From NCBI GenBank assembly GCA_031376425.1, contig JANMDR010000142.1:1-14351 (forward strand): a stretch of 14,351 nucleotides of DNA, read 5' to 3'. Position numbers and translations under genes: made by a program. Each line of letters opens with the position of its first letter. Positions within the stretch are counted from its first letter, which is position 1. Below the pieces are notes generated by a model. That model ran no database searches. It was not told where the DNA came from and worked only from the letters and a program-made list of their open reading frames with translations. Shown one piece after another: positions 1 to 6,639 of this stretch. This DNA is from JANMDR01 sp031376425. Its GTDB lineage: Bacteria; Pseudomonadota; Gammaproteobacteria; Burkholderiales; Usitatibacteraceae.

Positions 1-27
1 TAAATTCATCGTCTAGGAGATTTTTTG

Positions 28-1437
28 ATGTCAGTGGCTAAAGTAATGAAAATGGTAAAAGATAACGACATTAAATTTGTCGATTTTCGTTTTACCGATA
101 CGCGCGGTAAAGAACAACACGTCACGGTGCCTGTTTCTGCGTTTAACGAAGAAAAATTTACTGAAGGCCACGCATTTGATGGCTCTTCAATCGCCGGTTG
201 GAAAGGTATTCAAGCCTCTGATATGCAACTGATGCCTGATGCATCGACTGCCAATATTGACCCGTTTATGGATGAGCCAACACTGATTTTAACTTGCGAT
301 GTGGTTGACCCAACCGATGGCAAAGGTTACGACCGCGACCCACGCAGCTTAGCCAAACGTGCTGAGGCCTATTTAAAATCAACCGGCTTGGGCGATACGG
401 CTTACTTTGGCCCTGAGCCAGAGTTTTTCATTTTTGATTCAGTAGAGTGGAATGTTGATATGTCTGGCTGCTCTGCCAAAATTTACTCGGAAGAGGCTGC
501 ATGGTCTACCGGTGAAAAGTTTGAAGGCGGCAATTTAGGCCATCGTCCGGCAGTAAAAGGCGGTTATTTCCCCGTGCCACCAGTAGATCAGTTGCAAGAC
601 ATTCGTTCTGCCATGTGTTTAGCGCTGGAAGATGTTGGTGTTGAAGTTGAAGTGCATCACCACGAAGTTGCGAATGCTGGCCAATGCGAAATCGGCACTA
701 AATTCTCAACTTTGGTTGAGCGTGCCGACTGGAATCAGCGCTTAAAGTACATCGTGCATAACGTTGCTGCGAGCTACGGCAAAACCGCTACGTTTATGCC
801 AAAGCCTATCGTTGGCGACAACGGTTCAGGCATGCATGTTCACCAATCGATCTGGAAAGACGGCAAGAATTTATTTGCAGGCAATGGTTATGCTGGTTTA
901 TCAGAAACAGCCTTGTACTACATCGGCGGTATTATCAAGCACGCTCGTGCTTTGAATGCGATTACTAACCCAGGCACTAACTCTTACAAGCGTTTGGTTC
1001 CAGGGTTTGAAGCGCCGGTAAAATTGGCTTATTCTGCGCGTAACCGTTCTGCTTCTATTCGCGTGCCATATGTGCAGTCTGACAAAGCGCGCCGTATTGA
1101 AGTACGTTTTCCAGACCCTACTGCAAACCCATATTTTGCCTTCGCGGCAATGATGATGGCTGGTTTGGATGGCATCCAAAACAAGATTCACCCCGGTGAT
1201 CCATCCGACAAAAACTTGTATGACTTGCCACCAGAGGAAGATGCAAAGATTCCAACCGTGTGTTCATCACTTGATCAAGCCTTAGAATATTTAGACAAAG
1301 ATCGCGAATTCTTAACCCGTGGCGGTGTGTTCTCTAATGAAATGATTGATGCTTATATCGAACTTAAGCAACAAGAAGTAACCCGCTTCCGTATGACCAC
1401 GCATCCAGTGGAATTTGATATGTACTATTCACTGTAA
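28..1437 (+). CDS. glnA: Type I glutamine synthetase, GlnA
   Basis: This enzyme makes glutamine from glutamate, ammonia and ATP, the central ammonium-assimilation step in the cytoplasm, as a dodecamer. The 469 residues match the usual length of the bacterial GSI-beta type and are colinear with E. coli GlnA from memory. Visible landmarks are FDGSSIAGW in the beta-grasp domain, GPEPEFF (metal ligands), HHHEVANAGQCE, FMPKP..GDNGSGMHVH, NPGTNSYKRLVPG and RNRSASIR. Tyr398 in NLYDLPPEE corresponds to the adenylylated Tyr397 of E. coli (numbered without Met), so GlnE-type covalent control is expected. The ATG at 28 is chosen over the adjacent in-frame TTG at 25 because AGGAGA (15-20) lies at ideal spacing. 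The promoter is outside the window. The sequence looks betaproteobacterial, for example in its C-terminal EFDMYYSL. Identity is very secure. Confidence 0.98.
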   Translation: MSVAKVMKMVKDNDIKFVDFRFTDTRGKEQHVTVPVSAFNEEKFTEGHAFDGSSIAGWKGIQASDMQLMPDASTANIDPFMDEPTLILTCDVVDPTDGKGYDRDPRSLAKRAEAYLKSTGLGDTAYFGPEPEFFIFDSVEWNVDMSGCSAKIYSEEAAWSTGEKFEGGNLGHRPAVKGGYFPVPPVDQLQDIRSAMCLALEDVGVEVEVHHHEVANAGQCEIGTKFSTLVERADWNQRLKYIVHNVAASYGKTATFMPKPIVGDNGSGMHVHQSIWKDGKNLFAGNGYAGLSETALYYIGGIIKHARALNAITNPGTNSYKRLVPGFEAPVKLAYSARNRSASIRVPYVQSDKARRIEVRFPDPTANPYFAFAAMMMAGLDGIQNKIHPGDPSDKNLYDLPPEEDAKIPTVCSSLDQALEYLDKDREFLTRGGVFSNEMIDAYIELKQQEVTRFRMTTHPVEFDMYYSL

Positions 1438-1461
1438 TTTGTAGTTTTGTTGCAGTGCAAT

Positions 1462-1489
1462 AAAACGGTGCCTCATGGCACCGTTTTTT
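1462..1489 (+). terminator. Rho-independent terminator of glnA
   Basis: A perfect 11 bp stem (AAAACGGTGCC at 1462-1472, GGCACCGTTTT at 1477-1487) with a TCAT loop runs into a T-rich tract, 24 bases after the glnA stop. It should end glnA transcription and uncouple it from the downstream genes. The A-rich 5' arm means it may also work on the opposite strand. Confidence 0.93.
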
Positions 1490-1597
1490 ATTGGGCGCGC
1501 GGCTCGATGGGCGCATTTTGCTAAATTGCCCTGCCTCAATTTTAAGCAAATATCTACCTATGGTGTTTTAAACCTTAGCCACCACAAGGGCTTGATG

Positions 1598-1626
1598 TTG
1601 CAAAAAATTTTCACCAGACGTATGCT
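1598..1626 (+). promoter_or_regulatory. Possible sigma70 promoter for the DUF4124 gene
   Basis: TTGCAA (1598-1603) and TATGCT (1621-1626) are separated by 17 bases, the optimal spacing. Each matches its consensus at 4 of 6 positions. It lies between the glnA terminator and the next gene, where a promoter is needed. This is inference from motif matching only. Confidence 0.35.
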
Positions 1627-1689
1627 TAAAGGCCGTATTTAGGCGATATATATTCAATATTTAGCCTACGTAGCCTTAAGCGAAACCAG

Positions 1690-2712
1690 ATGAAATTTCC
1701 TCGAAATATCAAGGTTTTAAGTGAAAAAATTGCCGCCAAGCTGATGCAGCGTATGGGTGCCTATGCATGCGTCGGTGTAACTGCCTTGGCTCTTACTGCA
1801 CTTACCGACAATGCGGTTATCGCAGCGGCTTCGGGCACCGGCAGCACAAATAATTCTGCGCAAGCGACTTCAAAAGTAGCCATTGTCACCACAACACGGC
1901 AACCCAGTACCGCCAGCTTTGCAATATTGCGACCAGCGTCGCCAACGCCATCAGCACAGTCCGCACCAGCTACACAGGTGATCTACAAACTAGTTGATGC
2001 GCAGGGGCGCACCACCTACGCCGATAGCCCCATGGCGGGTGCACAAAAAGTGGCATTGCCGGATTTAACCATTATGGATTCGCAATGGCCGAGCGCCTTG
2101 GCAACAGCAACTGCTGCGCCAGCATCCCAAACCAATGAACTCGCATTGTCACCGTCTGTAGCACTAACTACACCCGCCCCTACAAATGCAGCGCAAACCG
2201 GTAAAACTGCCCCCAAAGCCCTACCGGCTCCGTTCACCATGGTGCCAGTAGGCGCAATTCCTACTGTTAGTGATTCGCAAGCTACTGCGCCAACTGAGTC
2301 CGTAAAACTCATTATGGCGTCTAACTCCCAATCGATAGGTGCGCAAAACGACGACGCTACACCCACTTTCCCTGTATTTGAAAAACTCCGTGCCGATAGC
2401 GCGATAGACCCGCAACTTTTAGCGGCTACCCAGCGCCGCAAAATATTAGAAGCGGAACTGCGCCAAGAAGAAATCCTCAGTCGTGAAATTCGCCAAACAT
2501 TAACAAAAGAAGAAGCGGAATCAGCTAACTTCAGGCTAAAAACCCAAGAACTCGCGCAGACAGTAAAGAAAAATATCATCCCCACCGCTGAGCAAAAAAA
2601 TGCTAAAGAAGCCCTATTGGCGCACTTCGAGCGCAAACGCTTATTGCAAGATGAGCTTAACGCACATGAACGCACGGCTGAAGCCTTAAGAGAAGTACTA
2701 CGGTCACGTTAA
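1690..2712 (+). CDS. Secreted DUF4124-domain protein with C-terminal coiled coil
   Basis: The 340-residue protein has a long N-terminus followed by a hydrophobic stretch (about residues 23-47, ending AVIAAASG), consistent with export to the periplasm. A short DUF4124-like segment at about 96-128 carries the family signature YKLVDAQGRTTYADSP. A low-complexity Ala/Thr/Pro/Ser linker follows to about residue 230. The last ~110 residues are Glu/Gln/Lys/Arg-rich and look like a helical coiled coil. The ATG at 1690 lacks a good Shine-Dalgarno sequence. Met19 (1744) is an alternative start that would give a more typical signal peptide. DUF4124 proteins are common in Proteobacteria, have no assigned enzymatic function, and in betaproteobacteria often sit between glnA and glnL (from memory). 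The terminators on both sides suggest it is expressed alone. Domain call fairly sure, role unknown. Confidence 0.8.
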   Translation: MKFPRNIKVLSEKIAAKLMQRMGAYACVGVTALALTALTDNAVIAAASGTGSTNNSAQATSKVAIVTTTRQPSTASFAILRPASPTPSAQSAPATQVIYKLVDAQGRTTYADSPMAGAQKVALPDLTIMDSQWPSALATATAAPASQTNELALSPSVALTTPAPTNAAQTGKTAPKALPAPFTMVPVGAIPTVSDSQATAPTESVKLIMASNSQSIGAQNDDATPTFPVFEKLRADSAIDPQLLAATQRRKILEAELRQEEILSREIRQTLTKEEAESANFRLKTQELAQTVKKNIIPTAEQKNAKEALLAHFERKRLLQDELNAHERTAEALREVLRSR

Positions 2713-2810
2713 TAACCTACACGCCGTTAACCTTTGTGAATACCTAATTTGGTGCACAAGGCCATTGTCGTCAGTAGTATCAATGACGCCAACTGCACCC
2801 GAAGCATCCT

Positions 2811-2828
2811 TTCGATCGTCAGATCGAA
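2811..2828. other. Perfect hairpin upstream of the terminator
   Basis: TTCGATC (2811-2817) and GATCGAA (2822-2828) form a perfect 7 bp stem around a GTCA loop, six bases before the larger terminator stem. It has no T-run of its own. It may stabilise the 3' end of the preceding transcript or act as a protein-binding dyad; nothing in the sequence decides which. Confidence 0.45.
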
Positions 2829-2834
2829 TTTCCC

Positions 2835-2865
2835 GCCGGTGGCATCACGCTACCGGCATTTTTTT
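2835..2865 (+). terminator. Rho-independent terminator of the DUF4124 gene
   Basis: GCCGGTGGC (2835-2843) pairs with GCTACCGGC (2849-2857), nine pairs including one G-T, around an ATCAC loop. A run of seven T follows at 2859-2865. It closes the DUF4124 unit and insulates glnL from read-through, so glnLG should need its own promoter. Confidence 0.88.
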
Positions 2866-2941
2866 ATTTACATCGGCAAAATAGGTAGCCGTCAGTGCGT
2901 GTAAATAAAAAGTGCGCGCATCCAGTTAATTTAGCGCTAAG

Positions 2942-2958
2942 TTGGCGCGAAATTTGCT
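2942..2958 (+). promoter_or_regulatory. Sigma54-type -24/-12 promoter in front of glnL
   Basis: TTGGCGCGAAATTTGCT matches the sigma54 consensus TGGCACG-N4-TTGC, with one mismatch (A to G in CAC). It keeps the obligatory GG and GC dinucleotides with exactly 10 bases between them. NtrC-dependent autoregulation of ntrBC from sigma54 promoters is known in other bacteria. With the -12 C at 2957, transcription would start at about 2969, the glnL start codon itself. Possible NtrC half-sites are GGTGCAC at 2751-2757 and TGCACC at 2794-2799, but no complete NtrC palindrome was found. Confidence 0.6.
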
Positions 2959-2968
2959 AACCTAATAT

Positions 2969-4069
2969 ATGTCTTCCAACTTCGATACCCAAAATCAAAA
3001 GGCCAGCTGCGCACCTTTTCTTGGGCTGGATTTAATTTCAACCGCCGTGCTGGTGGTTGACCCTGCTTTGCATCTGCGTTACGCCAATGCGGCGGCGGAA
3101 TCTTTGTTCGCATTTAGTTTCAAGAGTACTGACTCTAGAGCGTTAACAACGTTGTTTCCTAGAAATTCTGCATTATTTTCAATGCTCAACCAAGCTCTAA
3201 TTCGCACCGTTGGCTTAGTAGAACATGATTTGCATATCGAACTGCCCGGCAATATTAGCCATCGCCTGATGTGTGTAGCAACACCGATTGAGCAGGCAGA
3301 TGCCATGCTGGTTCTTGAATTTAGAAAAGTGGAGCAGCAACTAAAAATTGCCCGTGAAGAACAAATTTTAGAACACCAGCAATTGAACCGCACGTTAATC
3401 CGCAATCTCGCGCACGAAATCAAAAACCCCCTTGGCGGTATTCGTGGCTCTGCGCAATTGCTAGAACGCGAGCTACCGAGCAATGAGCTACGCGAATATA
3501 CGCAAGTGATCGTAAAAGAAGCCGATAGGCTGCAGTCCCTTATGGATAGGCTGTTAGCGCCCAGTCGCCTACCGCAGCGGGTAGCTACCAATATTCATGA
3601 AGTGTTAGAACGGGTGCGCACTTTAATTTTGGCGGAGTACCCGCAGGGGATTCTTGTACAGCGCGACTATGACACCAGCCTGCCCGAGCTTATTGGCGAT
3701 AAGGAGCAGCTCATTCAAGCGATATTGAACATCACCCGCAATGCTGCGCAAGCCATGAAAGGCGCGGGCAAAATTATATTGTGTACTCGAATCGCACGGC
3801 AAATCACACTGGGACGCCACCGCTACAAACACGCCCTGTTGATTAAAATTATTGACAACGGCCCTGGCGTGCCCACCGCCTTAAAAGATAGCGTTTTTTA
3901 TCCCTTAGTGTCGGGTCGGGAAGATGGTAGCGGCCTAGGATTATCGTTGGCGCAAGAATTTATTAACCAGCACCAAGGCATTATTGAGTTTGAAAGCGAA
4001 CCGGGTAGAACCAGCTTTGACATTGTTCTGCCTATTATTGAAGACGGTGTAACTTCTTTGCAACGCTAG
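2969..4069 (+). CDS. glnL: Nitrogen regulation sensor histidine kinase GlnL (NtrB)
   Basis: This cytoplasmic kinase/phosphatase controls NtrC and takes its signal from PII protein rather than from a transmembrane sensor; accordingly there is no membrane segment. The 366 residues contain an N-terminal PAS-like domain (about 17-130) and the dimerisation/phosphoacceptor helix NLAHEIKNPLGGIRGSAQLL with His149 as predicted phosphorylation site. The ATPase domain has an N-box (NITRNAAQAM, 254-263), a G1 box (DNGPGVP, 296-302) and a G2 box (DGSGLGLSLA, 319-328). The segment YPLVSGRE before the G2 box is typical of NtrB. The ATG at 2969 has no Shine-Dalgarno sequence and sits at the predicted start point of the upstream sigma54 promoter, so a leaderless mRNA is possible. 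glnG follows after 35 bases, probably in one operon. Confidence 0.95.
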   Translation: MSSNFDTQNQKASCAPFLGLDLISTAVLVVDPALHLRYANAAAESLFAFSFKSTDSRALTTLFPRNSALFSMLNQALIRTVGLVEHDLHIELPGNISHRLMCVATPIEQADAMLVLEFRKVEQQLKIAREEQILEHQQLNRTLIRNLAHEIKNPLGGIRGSAQLLERELPSNELREYTQVIVKEADRLQSLMDRLLAPSRLPQRVATNIHEVLERVRTLILAEYPQGILVQRDYDTSLPELIGDKEQLIQAILNITRNAAQAMKGAGKIILCTRIARQITLGRHRYKHALLIKIIDNGPGVPTALKDSVFYPLVSGREDGSGLGLSLAQEFINQHQGIIEFESEPGRTSFDIVLPIIEDGVTSLQR

Positions 4070-4104
4070 AAGCAAGCGTAAGCCTGCCACAACGATAGAA
4101 AAAT

Positions 4105-5544
4105 ATGACGAAACCTGTTTGGATTATTGACGACGATGAGAGCATTCGCTGGGTGCTCGAAAAAGCACTTTCACGCGAAGGCATCGCTAATCGGGTGTTC
4201 AGTAACGCCCACGATGCCTTAGAAGCACTCGATGATGCCGAGCCGCAATTGGTGGTAAGCGACATTCGTATGCCGGGGATGTCGGGCTTGCATCTTATGC
4301 AAAAATTTAAGGCGCGCGCGCCCCACATTCCTATCATCATCATGACCGCGTATTCAGATTTGGATAGCGCCGTATCCGCGTTTCAAGGGGGGGCGTATGA
4401 ATATTTGCCCAAGCCTTTTGATATTGACCACGCTATTGCTTTAGTGCACCGCGCCATCACCGAAAGCACCAAAGTTGAAGTGCCGCCAGAAACTAGTGAG
4501 CAGCTGGAGACACCTGAAATACTGGGCTCAGCACCGACAATGCAAGATGTATTTCGCGCCATTGGCCGCCTTTCGCAATCCCATGCCACCGTACTCATTA
4601 CTGGTGAATCGGGCAGTGGCAAGGAGCTTGTTGCCCGCGCCTTGCACCGCCACGGCCCCCGCCGCGACAAGCCTTTTATCGCCATTAACACCGCCGCCAT
4701 TCCCAAAGACTTATTAGAAAGCGAGCTTTTCGGTCACGAGCGCGGGGCGTTTACTGGCGCGGCGGCCACCAGACGTGGCCGCTTTGAACAAGCGGAATCC
4801 GGCACATTATTTTTAGATGAAATTGGCGATATGCCGCATGAGCTGCAAACCCGATTATTACGGGTGCTCTCTGATGGGCAGTTCTACCGCGTGGGCGGCC
4901 ATACGCCCATGACGGCTAATGTGCGTGTGGTTGCGGCTACGCATCAAGATTTAGAAGCGCGCGTCAAACAAGGGGCGTTCCGTGAAGATCTATACCATCG
5001 CTTAAACGTCATTCGCCTGCGCCTGCCAAGCTTACGCGAACGGCGCGAAGATATCCCTCTGTTAACCAAACATTTTCTGGCTAAAAGTGCCCGTGATTTG
5101 GGTGTAGAGCCTAAGCGTTTATCCGAAGCCACTTTAACATTTTTGAGTGCACAAACTTTCCCCGGCAACGTGCGCCAGTTAGAAAATTTATGCCACTACC
5201 TAATGGTCATGGCGCCCGGGCAAAGTATCGAATTAAACGATTTACCACCCGAAATTCGCCATGAAACCACCAGCATCCCAACGCCAAGCGGCGTCGCTTC
5301 AAATGATTGGAAAACAGCGCTAGAAGCAGAAGTTACCGCCCAACTCAAAGCGGGTAAAACGAATATATTCGATGCCTTAAACCAACAATTTGAAACCGCA
5401 CTAATCAGCCGCGCCTTACAATTCACCGCAGGCCGCCGCATGGAGGCCTCTACACTGCTAGGAATCGGCCGCAACACGCTCACACGAAAGGTTGCAGAAT
5501 TAAAGTTAGATGTGGTGACACCGCAAGATGACGAGGCGGCTTAG
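4105..5544 (+). CDS. glnG: Sigma54-dependent response regulator GlnG (NtrC)
   Basis: When phosphorylated by GlnL, this enhancer-binding activator remodels sigma54-RNA polymerase at nitrogen-regulated promoters. The 479 residues show a receiver domain (about 4-118) with the acidic cluster IIDDDES, the phosphoacceptor Asp53 in SDIRMPGM, and Lys in YLPKPFDID. The AAA+ domain (about 140-385) has Walker A GESGSGKE (167-174), the sigma54-contacting GAFTGA loop (214-219), Walker B LFLDEIGD (Asp238, Glu239) and the sensor region FPGNVRQLEN. A Fis-type helix-turn-helix lies near the C-terminus (about 427-472; RMEASTLLGIGRNTLTRKVAEL). All catalytic motifs are intact and length matches the family (E. 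coli 469). The start fits alignment with E. coli NtrC, although the ribosome-binding site is weak. The stop codon lies inside the left edge of the repeat element at 5541. Confidence 0.97.
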   Translation: MTKPVWIIDDDESIRWVLEKALSREGIANRVFSNAHDALEALDDAEPQLVVSDIRMPGMSGLHLMQKFKARAPHIPIIIMTAYSDLDSAVSAFQGGAYEYLPKPFDIDHAIALVHRAITESTKVEVPPETSEQLETPEILGSAPTMQDVFRAIGRLSQSHATVLITGESGSGKELVARALHRHGPRRDKPFIAINTAAIPKDLLESELFGHERGAFTGAAATRRGRFEQAESGTLFLDEIGDMPHELQTRLLRVLSDGQFYRVGGHTPMTANVRVVAATHQDLEARVKQGAFREDLYHRLNVIRLRLPSLRERREDIPLLTKHFLAKSARDLGVEPKRLSEATLTFLSAQTFPGNVRQLENLCHYLMVMAPGQSIELNDLPPEIRHETTSIPTPSGVASNDWKTALEAEVTAQLKAGKTNIFDALNQQFETALISRALQFTAGRRMEASTLLGIGRNTLTRKVAELKLDVVTPQDDEAA

Positions 5545-5709
5545 GGGTGCGGAAATTGTTAATGTCCCGTTTTTTGGGGGTGCTGACGGGATGCAGTGCT
5601 AGGCGTTCCGAAGGCAGTGTGGCTAGCCACACAACTGTAGAACAACAACGCAATGCGCCCGTCAGTGCATCCAAAAATGGGATATTGGAGCTTCCGCATC
5701 TCTTAGCTC
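5541..5709. repeat. MITE-like near-palindromic repeat element (two inverted arms)
   Basis: The left arm (from 5541) and the right arm (5640-5709, inverted) can be aligned along most of their length with mismatches and small gaps. Both read TGCGGAA, then about 12-14 bases later CCC(A/G)TTTTT, then CTGACGGG, as one moves inwards. The arms meet at a perfect 16 bp palindrome, GTGTGGCTAGCCACAC (5617-5632). A third copy of one arm is at 8734-8802. There is no transposase gene here, so it resembles a non-autonomous miniature element or a bidirectional terminator-like repeat lying between the convergent glnG and PIN-toxin genes. The outer edge coincides with the glnG stop codon. The open frame read through it (5547-5750) has no recognisable protein character. 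Confidence 0.7.
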
Positions 5710-5744
5710 AATCCAGCCATCACAAAACCTCACGAATTCGGGCG

Positions 5745-6149
5745 CTATAGCGTAACGATTTGCAAACCGGGTAAACCGGTAAAATCAGCTGGATTAACTG
5801 TCAAAAGTGCGTAACCCCGTTCGATGGCTTGCGCGGCTATCCACAAGTCGTTATAGCGCGGCCGCGGCGAGCGCCCCGACTGTTTGACCGCCGCCGCGAG
5901 AACACCGAACGCGGCTGCGGTATGTTTGGACATGCCCAACGTAGGGCGACTTTCTATTTGCCGCAAGTAAGCTGAACGCTTTGCTCGTTCGGCTGGGTCG
6001 CTGCATGAATGCACACCAAAACTCAATTCGCCGATTGAGACAACGGATGTAAATACAGGCGCATCGCCCACCGCGTTGAAAACGTCGTCACTATCAATTT
6101 GCTTTTCTGCTAGGGCAATCCAAACACAGCTATCGAAGATTATGCCCAC
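5745..6149 (-). CDS. vapC: PIN-domain toxin ribonuclease (VapC-type)
   Basis: A 134-residue single-domain PIN protein, the usual size for VapC toxins, which cleave RNA (often tRNA or rRNA) in a metal-dependent way. The acidic active-site residues are all visible: Asp6 in IIFDSCVW, Glu41 in SIGELSFG, Asp101 in YNDLWIAAQA and Asp122 in NPADFTGLPGL. The start codon is GTG (6147-6149). The reading frame overlaps the last 10 bases of the antitoxin gene, which indicates translational coupling and is a hallmark of type II toxin-antitoxin pairs. It is transcribed towards glnG, with the palindromic repeat between them. Which RNA it cuts cannot be told from sequence. The toxin appears intact. Confidence 0.9.
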   Translation of the reverse strand: MGIIFDSCVWIALAEKQIDSDDVFNAVGDAPVFTSVVSIGELSFGVHSCSDPAERAKRSAYLRQIESRPTLGMSKHTAAAFGVLAAAVKQSGRSPRPRYNDLWIAAQAIERGYALLTVNPADFTGLPGLQIVTL

Positions 6150-6397
6150 GGATCACGCACCTCATCGTCAAAACCCGTCTTGCTGTCATTCAGCCAAGCT
6201 TTGGCCTCGTTCGGCGTGAGTAGTGGGAACGTTAACGCTGCAAGCGCCTGCCTCGCCGTCATGGTTCTTTCAGGCGGTACGATTTGCGCGATCATGACGC
6301 TGTTGCGCTCAACGGACACCGTTTCTCCATTCATAGATACGGTGTCTAGTATCGCCCGCATATTTCTCACCAACTCGGTTGCGCTAATCGTTTGCAT
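6140..6397 (-). CDS. vapB: Phd/YefM-family antitoxin partner of the PIN toxin
   Basis: The 85-residue protein has an N-terminal Phd/YefM-like DNA-binding fold (ISATELVRNMRAILDTV ... ETVSVERNSVMIAQIVP, residues 4-42). Its C-terminal tail (about 50-85; LTPNEAKAWLNDSKTG) is the kind that wraps around and blocks the toxin active site. The start ATG at 6395-6397 is supported by a strong Shine-Dalgarno sequence, GAGGGGCG, at 6403-6410 on the minus strand. It precedes and overlaps the toxin gene. It probably represses its own promoter, where an inverted repeat is seen at 6415-6439. Antitoxins of this fold pair with several toxin families; here the partner is clearly a PIN protein. The symbol is used in the generic VapB sense. 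Confidence 0.85.
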   Translation of the reverse strand: MQTISATELVRNMRAILDTVSMNGETVSVERNSVMIAQIVPPERTMTARQALAALTFPLLTPNEAKAWLNDSKTGFDDEVRDPWA

Positions 6398-6414
6398 ATA
6401 TTCGCCCCTCTATT

Positions 6415-6439
6415 TATGTATCAATGCATATAGTACATA
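6415..6439 (-). promoter_or_regulatory. Inverted repeat, likely antitoxin operator
   Basis: TATGTA (6415-6420) and TACATA (6434-6439) are inverted around 13 bases that include ATGCAT. The dyad sits just upstream of the antitoxin Shine-Dalgarno sequence, where Phd/YefM antitoxins normally bind to repress their own operon. Binding is inferred from position and symmetry. Confidence 0.45.
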
Positions 6440-6484
6440 CTTTATTGGCGGCTATCTATATTCATGCGAATGGCAAAATTCATT

Positions 6485-6526
6485 GTTTGCAAACTGAGCG
6501 TGCAAGCCCCGCGTACTTCACGCTCA
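6485..6526 (-). terminator. Hairpin between the sugar operon and vapBC, possible terminator
   Basis: TGAGCGTG (6495-6502) pairs with CACGCTCA (6519-6526), extended inwards by AAG/CTT with one bulged base. It is followed on the minus strand by the 10 bp palindrome GTTTGCAAAC (6485-6494). It lies about 115 bases after the epimerase stop and upstream of the antitoxin promoter region, a sensible place to end the sugar operon. There is no clean T-run, so intrinsic termination is uncertain. Confidence 0.35.
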
Positions 6527-6639
6527 AACTAAGTGAATTCAACCTAGAAATGGCTCACTGTCCAATTTATTTAATAATAAGCTGAAAACGGCCTATTTTA
6601 GGAATTTTCCAAGGCGTTCCGGCGGGCGTCGCCATTGAT

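Noticed and set aside
1475..1493. TGGCAC in the glnA terminator as part of a sigma54 promoter
   Set aside because: The -12 element TTGC is missing at the right spacing, and the bases are fully explained by the terminator stem.
1587..1601. GG-N10-GC match (sigma54-like) upstream of the DUF4124 gene
   Set aside because: Only the GG and TTGC parts fit; the CACG section of the -24 box is wrong. A sigma70 match with ideal spacing overlaps it.
2016..2675. 219-codon minus-strand frame opposite the DUF4124 gene
   Set aside because: The plus-strand protein has a recognisable DUF4124 motif, a signal and a coiled coil. The opposite frame has odd Ser/Cys/Phe composition, as expected of an antisense shadow.
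5541..5709. Integron attC site, suggested by the palindrome next to a toxin-antitoxin cassette
   Set aside because: The ends do not show the RYYYAAC/GTTRRRY core sites, and no integrase or cassette series is visible.
5547..5750. 67-codon plus-strand frame after glnG
   Set aside because: It lies wholly inside the repeat element and the end of the PIN toxin gene, and shows no protein family character.
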